Source: Thermodesulfobacterium sp.
GTDB taxonomy: Bacteria; Desulfobacterota; Thermodesulfobacteria; Thermodesulfobacteriales; Thermodesulfobacteriaceae
DNA length: 64,000 nucleotides
Reading direction: 5' to 3'
NCBI GenBank assembly: GCA_017656385.1
Contig: JACDNX010000003.1
Location: 62,001 to 126,000, forward strand
The notes beneath the pieces were generated by a model that saw only the letters and a program-made list of their open reading frames with translations, searched no databases and was not told the DNA's origin. Made by a program: the position numbers and the translations under genes. Each line of letters begins with the position of its first letter. Within the stretch, counting starts at the first letter, position 1. This document shows positions 1 to 8,755 of this stretch, in pieces.

Positions 1-3000
1 GGATTTACAGGTGGATTTACAGGGGTATTTTATCAGCAATTTGCCATTACCATAGCTTTTTCTATGATCCTTTCAGGGATTGTTGCTCTGACTTTAACTC
101 CTGCTCTCTGTGCAATATTCTTAGAAGAAAAAGAAAAGAAAATTATTTTACCTGTAAAAGTATTTCAAAGGTTTATTTTAAAAACAAGGGAAGGCTTTGT
201 AAAAATTGCAGAGTTAGTTATTAAGGGATTTCCTTTAGGAATTTTGATTTTTTTACTGATTATATTTTTTAGTATAATTTTAATTAAAAGACTTCCGACC
301 TCCCTTGTTCCTATGGAAGATCAAGGCATTTTTATTCTTTTTTCCAATCTTCCTCCTGGTGCATCCCTTAAAAGAACTACTGAATATGTAAATAATAAAA
401 TAGAAGAGAGGCTCTTTAAAATACCAGAAGTAAGAGATTGGGTTGCTATTGCAGGACTTGATTTGCAGAGTTTTGGATATAAAACTGATTCAGCAACAGC
501 TTTTGTTATGCTCAAAGACTGGAAAGAAAGAAAAGGGAAAGAGGATTCAGTTTTTAATCTGGTTCAAAGACTCAATCAAGAATTTTTTAAAGACAGAGAA
601 GCTCTTACCTTTGTGGTTAATCCTCCTCCCATAAGAGGAATGAGTATTACAGGAGGGTTTGAACTTTATGTCCAAGATAGGACAGGAGGCACGGTTTATA
701 GTCTTTACAGATATGTTCAGGAATTGATAAACGAAGCCAATCAAAGGCCAGAACTTACAGCAGTAAGAACCACCTTTATTCCCAATGTTCCCACTTACAA
801 AATTGTTGTGGATAGAGAAAAAGCCAAAGCTTACAATGTAGAGATAGATGATATTTATAAAACCTTGGCTATGGTGTTTGGAAAGTATTATGTAAACGAT
901 TTTAATCTTTATGGACGCGTTTTTCACGTAAACATAGAGGCTGAGGGAGAATTCAGAGACGAGCTGAGTGACTATAGATTTGTTTATGTGCGTTCAAAAA
1001 CAGGAGCCCTTATACCTGTTAGCAGTCTTATTAAGGTGGAAAGGGTTTCTGATGCTTCAATTCTTGAAAAGTTTAATATGTTTCCTGCAGCAAAAGTTCT
1101 TGGACAACCCCAACCAGGATATTCTTCTGGTGAAGCTATAAAAGCAATTTCTGAGGTAGCTAAAAAGGTTTTACCCTCTGGTTACACTATTGCCTGGTCT
1201 GGGACTTCTTATCAGGAAATAAAAGTAAAAGGTAAGACAGGTAAGGTTCTATTTTATGCTATTATTTTTGTTTATCTTATTTTGGTTGCTCTTTATGAGA
1301 GCTGGAGTGCCCCATTTGCCATTATGCTCTCAGTTCCTTTTGCTATATTTGGAGCAAGCTTAGGAATGCATTTATTTGGTTTAGAAAATGATATTTATTT
1401 TCAGGCAGGTCTTTTAGTTCTTATTGGACTTTCTGCAAAGAATGCCATATTAATTGTGGAGTTTGCAGAAGAAGGATTGAAAAAGGGAAAGGGAGTTCTT
1501 GAAGCAACTCTTGAAGCAGCAAGACTTAGATATAGACCTATTATAATGACTTCCTTTGCATTTATTGTAGGTGCTCTACCATTGATGTTTGCTAATGGAG
1601 CAGGAGCAAGTAGCAGAGAAGTAATAGGAACAACAGTTGTTACTGGGATGCTTTTTGCTACATTATTTGGAATATTTTTTATACCTCTTTTTTATTATTT
1701 AATTGCTATCTTAAGAGAAAAAATAAAACCTTCTAAAACTTCCAAACTTTTAACCATTGTGTTAGCCTTATTGTTTTTACATGGTTGCAGTTTAGCTCCT
1801 GAGTATAAAAAACCGGAGATACCCCTTCCTGAAAATTTCAAAATTGAAGAAAAATTTTTAAATAATTCCACTAAAGTAAACTCTATACATGCGGAATGGT
1901 GGAAGGGATTTGGAGATCCTTTTTTGAATAAGTTGATTGATGAAGCTCTCAGAAATAACGATGATCTCAAAATATATACTTCAAGGGTAGAACAGGCTTT
2001 GTCTAACCTTAAATTTAGCAGAGCAGAACTTTATCCTAAATTTACCTATTCAGCCTCTGCTGAAAGAAGTAGATTCTCTGAAGAAATGTATGAATTTATG
2101 GCTGGAATAGAAAATGTTTTTAATCTTTCTGCATCAGTGTCTTATGAGCTTGATTTATGGAGTAGACTGAGAAATGAAGAAAAAGCTTCTTTTTCTCGTT
2201 TTTTGGCAACTAAAGCTGAAAGAGATGCTTTTCAAATAAGTCTTATCTCTAATGTTGTTACACTTTATTTTAATCTTATTGCAGTTGAGAAACAAGTAAG
2301 GATTGCTGAAGATTTTCTTAAAGTCCAGCAGAAAATTTATGAATTTAGAAAAAAGCAATTTTCAAATGGACTGGTTGATGAACTTGTAGTTGAACAAGCT
2401 AAAGCTGAATACGAAGCAGCTAAGTTGAGAGTGGAAGAATTAAAAAATCAAAGAAAACACCTGAAAACAGCTCTTGCTATACTTGTTGGAAGAAGCCCTA
2501 AGGAACTTTTTGAAAAAGAAATTACTATAGGAAAGGATTTACCTAAACCATTACCTATTCCTGAAGCTTTGCCATCATCTCTTTTGCAAAAAAGACCTGA
2601 TATTGTAGCTGCTGAGGAGAGACTTAAGGCTTTAAATTTTGAAATTGGTGTTGCAAGATCGGCTTATTTTCCTTTAATTAGCTTAACAGGAGCCTATGGA
2701 TTTGAAAGTATGGAACTTTCAAATCTTATGAAACATTCAGCCTCTGTTTGGAATCTGGGTGCACTTATTACAGGAACTATTTTTGATTTTGGAAGAACTA
2801 AAAGTATGGTAGAGCTTAAAGAAGCTGAAAAAAAAGAAGCGCTTTATAATTATGTTAAAACTGTTAAGAATGCATTTAAAGAGGTTTATGATGCACTGGT
2901 TAATATTTCATCAACTTATAAAAAACTTTCTTATCAGCAAGACCAGCTTGAGACACTGAAAAGGTTGATTTATCTTTCAGAAAAAAAATTTGAAAAAGGT

Positions 3001-3141
3001 TTGGTTGATTACTTAACGGTGCTTGATGCACAGAGAACCTATCTTAATTCCCAGCTAAATTTTATTTCACTAAAAGCAAAGCTTCTTAATAATTATGTTT
3101 ATCTTTACAAAGCACTTGGTGGAGGTTGGGAGGGATACTAA
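1..3141 (+). CDS. RND efflux permease (3' part) fused in frame to NodT-type outer-membrane factor lipoprotein
   Basis: The frame is open from base 1, so the gene is truncated by the window edge. Bases 1-1740 encode the C-terminal half of an HAE1/AcrB-type proton-driven efflux pump: the segment ending in LTLTPALCA, a periplasmic porter domain and the last membrane helices. No stop follows. The frame continues into KLLTIVLALLFLHGC (Cys codon 1786-1788), a lipoprotein signal peptide, and then about 450 residues of a NodT/OprM-like outer-membrane factor with the usual two-fold helical repeat. These are normally separate genes of one operon. GTG at 1759 is the only canonical internal start near the junction and has no clear SD; AAGAGA before ATA at 1723 might allow non-canonical initiation. 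The domain assignments are secure. Whether one polypeptide, a processed polypeptide or two proteins are made is open. Confidence 0.85.
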   Translation, partial: GFTGGFTGVFYQQFAITIAFSMILSGIVALTLTPALCAIFLEEKEKKIILPVKVFQRFILKTREGFVKIAELVIKGFPLGILIFLLIIFFSIILIKRLPTSLVPMEDQGIFILFSNLPPGASLKRTTEYVNNKIEERLFKIPEVRDWVAIAGLDLQSFGYKTDSATAFVMLKDWKERKGKEDSVFNLVQRLNQEFFKDREALTFVVNPPPIRGMSITGGFELYVQDRTGGTVYSLYRYVQELINEANQRPELTAVRTTFIPNVPTYKIVVDREKAKAYNVEIDDIYKTLAMVFGKYYVNDFNLYGRVFHVNIEAEGEFRDELSDYRFVYVRSKTGALIPVSSLIKVERVSDASILEKFNMFPAAKVLGQPQPGYSSGEAIKAISEVAKKVLPSGYTIAWSGTSYQEIKVKGKTGKVLFYAIIFVYLILVALYESWSAPFAIMLSVPFAIFGASLGMHLFGLENDIYFQAGLLVLIGLSAKNAILIVEFAEEGLKKGKGVLEATLEAARLRYRPIIMTSFAFIVGALPLMFANGAGASSREVIGTTVVTGMLFATLFGIFFIPLFYYLIAILREKIKPSKTSKLLTIVLALLFLHGCSLAPEYKKPEIPLPENFKIEEKFLNNSTKVNSIHAEWWKGFGDPFLNKLIDEALRNNDDLKIYTSRVEQALSNLKFSRAELYPKFTYSASAERSRFSEEMYEFMAGIENVFNLSASVSYELDLWSRLRNEEKASFSRFLATKAERDAFQISLISNVVTLYFNLIAVEKQVRIAEDFLKVQQKIYEFRKKQFSNGLVDELVVEQAKAEYEAAKLRVEELKNQRKHLKTALAILVGRSPKELFEKEITIGKDLPKPLPIPEALPSSLLQKRPDIVAAEERLKALNFEIGVARSAYFPLISLTGAYGFESMELSNLMKHSASVWNLGALITGTIFDFGRTKSMVELKEAEKKEALYNYVKTVKNAFKEVYDALVNISSTYKKLSYQQDQLETLKRLIYLSEKKFEKGLVDYLTVLDAQRTYLNSQLNFISLKAKLLNNYVYLYKALGGGWEGY

Positions 3142-3162
3142 ACTCTTACAAAAGATATAAGT

Positions 3163-3705
3163 CTAAATAAGATAAGGGATTAATCTTTTAGGGACTTTTT
3201 GCATATAGTTTTTATAAGTTTCTCCGTATTTTTCAATTAGCTTTTCTTCTTCAAGCATCGCAAGGGAATATCTTAGAAAAAACCATAAGAAAGTAAGAAT
3301 TAGTCCGTATAAAGCGTTAAATATAATACTCCATCCTAAAGCCCATAATATATCTCCTAAGTACATAGGATGTCTTACCACTCCATAAATCCCAGAAGTT
3401 CTTAATTTCCAACTTTCTTTTTTAGCTTTCATAATTTGAAAAAATGCACCCCCTATTATAAGTAAACCAGAGAGGAATATTAATCCTCCTAAAATTTTAG
3501 CTATATTTAAATTTAGTCCAATAGATGGCTGAGGAAGTAAAGGAATAATAAGACGAGGAATTTCAAAAAATATTAATGCTGAAATCCCCGCTAAGACATA
3601 AACAATTTTTTTATATTTTCTTCTTGATAAAAATACGACAAATTCTAATACAATAGTGGCTGTTGCAATAGTTGTCCAGAAGAATACGTTTTTTAAAAGT
3701 TCCAT
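3163..3705 (-). CDS. Isoprenylcysteine carboxyl methyltransferase-like membrane methyltransferase
   Basis: A 180-residue protein with about five hydrophobic segments. The C-terminal half carries the ICMT/PEMT signature: GIYGVVRHPMYLGD followed by an amphipathic end with EEEKLIEKYGETYKNYM. These are the SAM-binding and active-site parts of the family, in which RHPMY and a paired Glu are conserved. Bacterial members methylate small lipophilic or membrane substrates, and no substrate can be deduced here. The gene is convergent with the efflux fusion, with 21 bases between the two stops, and looks monocistronic. Confidence 0.8.
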   Translation of the reverse strand: MELLKNVFFWTTIATATIVLEFVVFLSRRKYKKIVYVLAGISALIFFEIPRLIIPLLPQPSIGLNLNIAKILGGLIFLSGLLIIGGAFFQIMKAKKESWKLRTSGIYGVVRHPMYLGDILWALGWSIIFNALYGLILTFLWFFLRYSLAMLEEEKLIEKYGETYKNYMQKVPKRLIPYLI

Positions 3706-3772
3706 TTTAAAATAAATTTAAACATGGTTTTAAAAATTATTTTAATAAATAATTTCCTAATTTAAAAGAGTA

Positions 3773-3800
3773 TTGATAATGTGTTTACTTGTGTTATATT
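3773..3800 (+). promoter_or_regulatory. Candidate sigma-70 promoter of tRNA-Leu
   Basis: TTGATA (3773-3778), a 16-base spacer and TATATT (3795-3800) lie just ahead of tRNA-Leu. Transcription would start near 3807, leaving a short leader before the tRNA at 3826. Found by eye only. Confidence 0.5.
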
Positions 3801-3825
3801 AGTGACTAAATCCAACTGAAAACAA

Positions 3826-3913
3826 GCCCGGGTGGCGGAATTTGGTAGACGCTGTGGACTTAAAATCCACTGGAGGTAAACCCTCCGTGCCGGTTCGAGT
3901 CCGGCCCCGGGCA
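3826..3913 (+). tRNA. tRNA-Leu (anticodon UAA)
   Basis: A class II tRNA. The 7-bp acceptor stem pairs GCCCGGG (3826-3832) with CCCGGGC (3906-3912), followed by discriminator A at 3913. The anticodon stem GTGGA/TCCAC encloses loop CTTAAAA with anticodon TAA at 3861-3863. A long variable arm (TGGAGGTAAACCCTCCG) and T arm GCCGG-TTCGAGT-CCGGC follow. The 3' CCA is not encoded. Confidence 0.97.
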
Positions 3914-3922
3914 CTCTTTTCC

Positions 3923-3970
3923 TGTCCTTTTCAGCACAGAAAAATTCTTTAAATTGTTCTGTAAAGGACA
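3923..3970 (+). other. Multi-tier inverted repeat downstream of tRNA-Leu
   Basis: TGTCCTTT (3923-3930) pairs with AAAGGACA (3963-3970), and ACAGAA (3936-3941) pairs with TTCTGT (3957-3962). A 5-base bulge interrupts the left arm, and a short AATT/AATT pairing lies in the loop. An A/T-rich stretch follows. It may terminate the tRNA transcript. Its right arm also resembles the enhancer-like motif between the divergent promoters near 12.8 kb. Confidence 0.5.
3954..3970 (+). promoter_or_regulatory. Candidate upstream activator site for the linked NtrC-type regulator
   Basis: TTGTTC-N6-GGACA matches exactly the same pattern at 12798-12814, where it lies between two candidate sigma-54 promoters. 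Here it lies about 85-100 bases upstream of the candidate -24/-12 element of the porin, a usual distance for an NtrC-family enhancer. It overlaps the right arm of the hairpin, so either role could explain it. Confidence 0.35.
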
Positions 3971-4054
3971 ATTTTATTCGTTTTAGTTCCTTTAAGTCTA
4001 TTGAAATTTTCAAAAATTCTAAGGTTTTAGATTAAAAATTTCTATGATAAAATT

Positions 4055-4070
4055 GGGCATGTTTTTTGTG
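4055..4070 (+). promoter_or_regulatory. Candidate sigma-54 (-24/-12) promoter of the porin gene
   Basis: GGGCATG-TTTT-TTGTG compared with consensus TGGCACG-N4-TTGCW. GG is at 4056-4057 and the -12 element has GT in place of GC at 4068-4069, with the required 10-base separation. Predicted transcription start is near 4081, 28 bases before the ATG. The linked NtrC-type activator gives the call context. Confidence 0.45.
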
Positions 4071-4108
4071 TATAAAAGGCTCAAAAAATTTTGAGGGAGG
4101 TGAAATAG

Positions 4109-5419
4109 ATGAATTTAAAAAAGTGGGGAATTTTAGGCTTGGCAGGAGCTTTAGTACTAAGTTCTGCAGTTTCTGCAAAGGCTTTTCAGGTTAAAGTTGA
4201 TGAAGATACCTTTGCTGATATAGGTTTTCAAGTAAGAGTTAACTATTTAAACCAACCCGAAGATAAAGATCATGATTACAGATGGAATAGATTTCAGGTA
4301 ACTAAATATAGAATATTTTCTATTGGTCAGATTAATAAACTTGTTCAGTATTATGCAATGGTTGATGCAAATTATAATTCACAAACATATCAAAATGAAG
4401 CTAAATTATGGGAAGGAGGGGTACAATTAACCTTTGCTCCTGAATTTATTTTGAAGATGGGCAAACTTAGAGTTCCTTTTAGCAGAAACAACTTGAGAGC
4501 TCGTTTTGTAAGTCCTGTTATGTCAAGTAGTGGAAATTTTTTTATTCCTAATCAATTTAAAGAAGCACTAAAAGCTGTAAATCCCTATCCAGGAGGTTAT
4601 AAGGACTCTGATCCTTTTAAAAGAACTGATTTTGGAGTGGTTTTAGCTGGTTACATTAAAAATGGCCTCTTTAAATATTATGTTAGTCTTTTTAATGAAG
4701 ACAGGTCAAATGCAACCAAGGTCTGGAAGCTTTCTAAGGGATGGGTTGATGCAAATACTATCAAAACTTCAGAAGATAAGAAAAGTTTTGAGTATGATAT
4801 AAGGATAGAATTTACTCCTACCTTCTGGGGTTTTAATTCTGAAAAAACTGTTTTTAAACCTCATCAAAGAGAAGCTGAGACTTATCTTGGAAAATTGGAT
4901 TTTATGACCATTGGACTGGGATATCATCATGAAAAACACTTAGATGGTCTTGACAAAGCAACTTATGGAACTTCGGATCTTGAAAGAGATGCTTGGGCTG
5001 CTGATATTGCCTTTGAAAAGACTTTTAGCAAAAAATATATTATAGGTGGAGAAACAGGTTATATGTACTTTGATGATACTCATTTATATGAAACCTCTAA
5101 TGGTCAATATAAAAAAGGTGATGTCTGGACTTGGTATATAAGTGGTCATTTCACTTACGGAGAAAAGATAGGAATGGGTTACCCCGGAATTGGTTTTAGA
5201 TATGAATATATTAACATAGATGGAAAATATAATAACGAAGATGATCTTGTTTATGATCGTTATGGATTGTGCTTTAATTACTGGTTTACAAGAAGCACAA
5301 GAATTGCAGTAGGGGTTGATTTTATGAAGGCAAAAGATGCCTTAGAGAAATATTTTGAAGATAATAATTGGGACGATTCCACTACAAACTGGTATGTAGG
5401 TGTTTATGCACAGTTTTAA
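4109..5419 (+). CDS. Outer-membrane porin, OprO/OprP-like (phosphate-selective porin superfamily)
   Basis: A 436-residue beta-barrel protein with a clear Sec signal peptide (MNLKKWGILGLAGALVLSS, cleavage after the SAKA region). Alternating amphipathic strands run throughout, and the chain ends in an aromatic residue (VGVYAQF), typical of BamA-assembled porins. The stretch FAPEFILKMGKLRVPFSR is typical of OprO/OprP-type porins. A strong SD (GGGAGGTG) precedes the ATG. The gene is monocistronic, with a hairpin terminator behind it and a candidate sigma-54 promoter in front. Next to a binding-protein/two-component system, it is a likely route for an anionic substrate across the outer membrane; the substrate itself is not evident. 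Confidence 0.75.
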   Translation: MNLKKWGILGLAGALVLSSAVSAKAFQVKVDEDTFADIGFQVRVNYLNQPEDKDHDYRWNRFQVTKYRIFSIGQINKLVQYYAMVDANYNSQTYQNEAKLWEGGVQLTFAPEFILKMGKLRVPFSRNNLRARFVSPVMSSSGNFFIPNQFKEALKAVNPYPGGYKDSDPFKRTDFGVVLAGYIKNGLFKYYVSLFNEDRSNATKVWKLSKGWVDANTIKTSEDKKSFEYDIRIEFTPTFWGFNSEKTVFKPHQREAETYLGKLDFMTIGLGYHHEKHLDGLDKATYGTSDLERDAWAADIAFEKTFSKKYIIGGETGYMYFDDTHLYETSNGQYKKGDVWTWYISGHFTYGEKIGMGYPGIGFRYEYINIDGKYNNEDDLVYDRYGLCFNYWFTRSTRIAVGVDFMKAKDALEKYFEDNNWDDSTTNWYVGVYAQF

Positions 5420-5427
5420 TAAATCTT

Positions 5428-5450
5428 AAAAGGGGGGATACCCCCCTTTT
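5428..5450 (+). terminator. Rho-independent terminator after the porin gene
   Basis: AAAAGGGGGG (5428-5437), loop ATA, CCCCCCTTTT (5441-5450): a perfect 10-bp stem ending in a T run, 9 bases after the porin stop. Confidence 0.9.
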
Positions 5451-5517
5451 CCTATAGTCTCTAAAGAACTTTTTCTGATGTTGAAACTTTTGTGAAAGAT
5501 TATAAACTTAAAGTTAA

Positions 5518-7170
5518 ATGCACAATTTTTTTAAGAAAAATTTTTGGATTTTACTTTTTCTTAGTTTATTCTTAATCAGCTGTAAAAACAGTTCAAAAAA
5601 TTTTAAAGAAGTCCAGTTTAAAGATTTAAAAGGTCCTCCTCTTGTTATAGGAATCCTATCTCAAGATTCTCCCAAGAATGTCTTAGATACTTTTTATCCT
5701 CTTAAAGCTTTTTTAGAAAACAAATTACAAAAACCTATAAGGATTTATATATTTAAAAATTTTGACAAATATTATCAGAAAATCCAAGGAAAAGAAATAG
5801 ATATTTTAATTTTAGATCCAGCTTCTTACTGTGAAATAAGATGGAAAACACAAAAGTATATTATTCCTTTAGTTAAACCAGAGGGAGGAGAAGGAGAAAT
5901 AAGAAGTGTTTTTGTAGCTAAGGAAGGTGGATCCATAGAAAAAATTTTTGATGCTATAAATAAAAGACTTGCGCTTGGAGATGAAAGATCATCTTTTAGT
6001 TATTTAATCCCTGTTTCTATGTTAAAAGATGTGGGACTATCTTTAAAAGATTTTAAAAGAGTTGATAGGATAGAAAATGAACATAATATTGCTCTTTTTG
6101 TGCTTATAGGAGAGTATGAAGTAGGGGCTTTAAGCGAATCTGTAGCTAACAAATATTTGAAAGATGGTCTAAAGATTATAAAAAGATCAGAAATTACTCC
6201 GAAGTTTATTGTTGCCACAAGAGTAGATTTTCAGGAAAAAGATAAAATAAAAAAACTTTTATTGAATCAAGTTGATAAAAAAATTTTGCAAATTCTTAAT
6301 ATAAAAAGTTTTGCGCCTGCCGAAGATAGGGATTTTGATTATATAAGAGTTTTAATCCGCAATTTTAAAGGAAAAGATTATATAGAATACTCAAAAGATA
6401 CTATAAAAGTTGCTATTCTTCCTCTTTACAGTCCCTTAACTATTTATAAGAAATTTGATCCTCTTATGAGGTATCTTTCAAAAAAGACTGGTTATGAGTT
6501 TAAACTGGTAATCCCTAAGGACTTTGAGGAATTTATTAAAATTGTTAGTGAAGGAAAGGTGCATTTTTCTTACCAAAATCCTTATGTATATGCTCTTATT
6601 GCTAAAAAATATCCCTTGAAAGTTTTAGTTATAACTGTGGGAGAGGAATGTGAGGTTAATAATGTAAAAAAAGTTTGTGGTGGAAAAGCTTTTAGAGGGG
6701 TTATTATTGTAAGAAAAGATAGTAGTATAGGTTCTGTAAAGGATTTAAGAGGAAAAAAGATTTTTATTGTTTCTCCATATTCTGCAGGAGGATTTTTATC
6801 TCAAAGGTTGTTCTTAGAAAAGAAAGGTTTCAATGTATATAAAGATTTTAGGCTTGTTGATGCTAAAAGACAGGAAAAAGTGATAATAGGAGTATACAGA
6901 AAAGAAGCGGATGCTGGGTTTGTAAGAGAAGCGGCTCTTTCAGTCTTTTCTCAGGAAGTTGATATGACAAAAATAAAAGTCCTTGCCTTTACAGAGTATC
7001 TTCCCAATTGGCCTTTTTGTGCAGTAAATGTAGATCCTGCACTGGCTAATAAGGTGAAAGATCTGTTAATTCAAATAAAAAACAAAGAAATTTTAAAAAA
7101 TCTTTATATTAAAGGTTTCAGTCCGGTATCAGATGAAGATTATAGAATTCTTAAAAAATTGGCAGAATAA
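5518..7170 (+). CDS. Lipoprotein with two tandem PhnD-type periplasmic binding domains (sensor component)
   Basis: A 550-residue lipoprotein: hydrophobic signal then LISC, Cys22 being the lipidation site. Residues 41-265 and 296-550 each form a PhnD/AioX-like substrate-binding domain. Domain 2 is the more typical, with VRKDSSIGSVKDLRGK and SPYSAGG. Domain 2 also has two cysteines (C378, C387) before the DLRGK segment. No ABC permease or ATPase gene is nearby. Instead the kinase gene overlaps by 38 bases, so the protein probably presents ligand to that kinase, as AioX does with AioS. The family is known to bind phosphonate, phosphite, arsenite, thiosulfate and tetrathionate, so the ligand is open. 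Two binding domains in one chain is unusual for such sensors. The ATG lacks a strong SD. Confidence 0.82.
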   Translation: MHNFFKKNFWILLFLSLFLISCKNSSKNFKEVQFKDLKGPPLVIGILSQDSPKNVLDTFYPLKAFLENKLQKPIRIYIFKNFDKYYQKIQGKEIDILILDPASYCEIRWKTQKYIIPLVKPEGGEGEIRSVFVAKEGGSIEKIFDAINKRLALGDERSSFSYLIPVSMLKDVGLSLKDFKRVDRIENEHNIALFVLIGEYEVGALSESVANKYLKDGLKIIKRSEITPKFIVATRVDFQEKDKIKKLLLNQVDKKILQILNIKSFAPAEDRDFDYIRVLIRNFKGKDYIEYSKDTIKVAILPLYSPLTIYKKFDPLMRYLSKKTGYEFKLVIPKDFEEFIKIVSEGKVHFSYQNPYVYALIAKKYPLKVLVITVGEECEVNNVKKVCGGKAFRGVIIVRKDSSIGSVKDLRGKKIFIVSPYSAGGFLSQRLFLEKKGFNVYKDFRLVDAKRQEKVIIGVYRKEADAGFVREAALSVFSQEVDMTKIKVLAFTEYLPNWPFCAVNVDPALANKVKDLLIQIKNKEILKNLYIKGFSPVSDEDYRILKKLAE

Positions 7171-8755
7171 GATTTTTAATTTTCGAAAAAAAGTTTTATT
7201 TGTTTGGAACCGTTTCAGTATAAGAAAAAAAATTTTTGTTTCTTTCTTGGTTATTGTGTTTATTATAACTTTTTTAACTGATTTTCTTATCCTGGATTAT
7301 CAGAAAAGATCTTTCAAAACTGAGATTCATAAAAAATTAAAGTCAGATTTGGATGCCTTAAATTATGAAATTATAGACTATGTTATATTTTTGAATCCCT
7401 TAAAACTGGATAAAAAGGTGTCTTTGTTGATGCAAAATCCTGGCATTAAATATGTAATGATTGTGGATCAGAATGGTAGAATTATTGCTCACAGTAATCG
7501 TAAAAAACTGGGAACTTACATTAAAATTTTACCTGATAGTTTTACTTATTGGGAGAAAGAGGATTCTGGAATAAAAATTATTAATATTCCTATTTTTAAA
7601 ACTTCTTACCCTCTGGGGATTATAAGAGTAGGTATTTCAGAGGAAGAAGTAAATAACTACATAGAAATGTCTTCTCAAAATCTTAGAAATTATGTTTTCG
7701 TAATCTCTGTGTTTATAATACTTTTAACTCTACTGATTTCTTATTTTCTTGCTAATACTTTAACTAACCCCCTTTCCAGACTTAAAGAGAAGATGGCTAA
7801 TTTAAGAACTGATAGGCTTGAGTTGTGTGAAAACGAAAATTTAATAAGGTGTAAAGATTTTTATAGATGTAATCAAATTGATTGTCCAGCCTATGGAAAA
7901 ACAAGATGCTGGTTAATTTATGAAGCCTCTGAAATATGTAAAAAAATACATAATATAGAGTGTCATGAATGTTTTGTTTATAAAATCTCTTGTGGAGATG
8001 AAATAGGATATCTTATTGAAACATTTAACGAAATGATTATAAAATTAAAAAAGTCATTAGAAGAACTTGAAAGAACCAATTTAGAAAGGATTAAGTTAGA
8101 AAAAACTTCAGCAGTAGCCGAAATGTCAATGATAGTAGCTCATGAAATAAAAAATCCTTTGAATGCAATAAAGGCTGCTTCAAACTATTTGAAAAACAAT
8201 TTTAAGGGTAAAATTCTTAATGAGTTTTTGTGTATAATTGATAAAGAGGTAAACAGGTTAAATGAGCTTATAAACAGTTTTCTTTCTTATGCTAGACCTT
8301 TATCTTTGAGACTCGAAAAGAATAATATTAATGAAGTTTTGAAAGAGGTGATAAAATTAGTTAGACCAGAAATTGAAGAAGAAGGCAAAGTTTTAAAAAC
8401 TAAATTTGATTGGGAAATTCCTGATTTTTATTTTGATGCTCCACAAATAAAGCAGGCTATATTAAATTTATTGATCAATGCTCAAGAAGCTACAAAAGAA
8501 GGTGATATTATTTTGATTTTAACTGAGAAAAAAGATAATTTTGTTAAAATAGTGGTTAAAGATACAGGAGTTGGAATTTCAGAAGATAAACTTGATAAAA
8601 TTTTTGAGCCGTTTTATACTACTAAAACTACTGGATCAGGCCTTGGGCTTGCTTGTGTAGAAAGAATTGTTAAAGAACATGAGGGAAAGATTGAAGTAAA
8701 AAGTATAGTAGGTAAAGGTACCGAATTTATAATTAAATTGCCTTTAAAGGTATGA
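7133..8755 (+). CDS. Membrane histidine kinase with Cys-rich HAMP-distal insert
   Basis: A 540-residue kinase. TM1 (about 33-54) and TM2 (about 187-208) flank a small periplasmic sensor domain. A HAMP-like region follows, then a Cys-rich segment (residues 232-287; C232, 240, 246, 251, 259, 269, 277, 280, 287, including CPAYG and RCW). The HisKA domain has the phospho-acceptor His337 in AHEIKNPLNAIKAASNYL. The HATPase_c domain has the N box (NLLINAQEAT), DTGVGIS and GSGLGLA. The gene overlaps the binding-lipoprotein gene by 38 bases and the regulator gene by 4 (ATGA), so the three are translationally coupled. The cysteines could hold an iron-sulfur cluster or metal and add a cytoplasmic redox input; that is inference. 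Confidence 0.92.
   Translation: MKIIEFLKNWQNKIFNFRKKVLFVWNRFSIRKKIFVSFLVIVFIITFLTDFLILDYQKRSFKTEIHKKLKSDLDALNYEIIDYVIFLNPLKLDKKVSLLMQNPGIKYVMIVDQNGRIIAHSNRKKLGTYIKILPDSFTYWEKEDSGIKIINIPIFKTSYPLGIIRVGISEEEVNNYIEMSSQNLRNYVFVISVFIILLTLLISYFLANTLTNPLSRLKEKMANLRTDRLELCENENLIRCKDFYRCNQIDCPAYGKTRCWLIYEASEICKKIHNIECHECFVYKISCGDEIGYLIETFNEMIIKLKKSLEELERTNLERIKLEKTSAVAEMSMIVAHEIKNPLNAIKAASNYLKNNFKGKILNEFLCIIDKEVNRLNELINSFLSYARPLSLRLEKNNINEVLKEVIKLVRPEIEEEGKVLKTKFDWEIPDFYFDAPQIKQAILNLLINAQEATKEGDIILILTEKKDNFVKIVVKDTGVGISEDKLDKIFEPFYTTKTTGSGLGLACVERIVKEHEGKIEVKSIVGKGTEFIIKLPLKV

Noticed and set aside
3762-4013. 83-residue minus-strand frame including a VPGAGLEPAR stretch
   Set aside because: It is the reverse complement of tRNA-Leu, a well-known spurious translation.
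5518-7170. Phosphonate/phosphite ABC transporter binding protein
   Set aside because: No permease or ATPase gene is adjacent, and it overlaps a histidine kinase gene, so a sensor role fits better.
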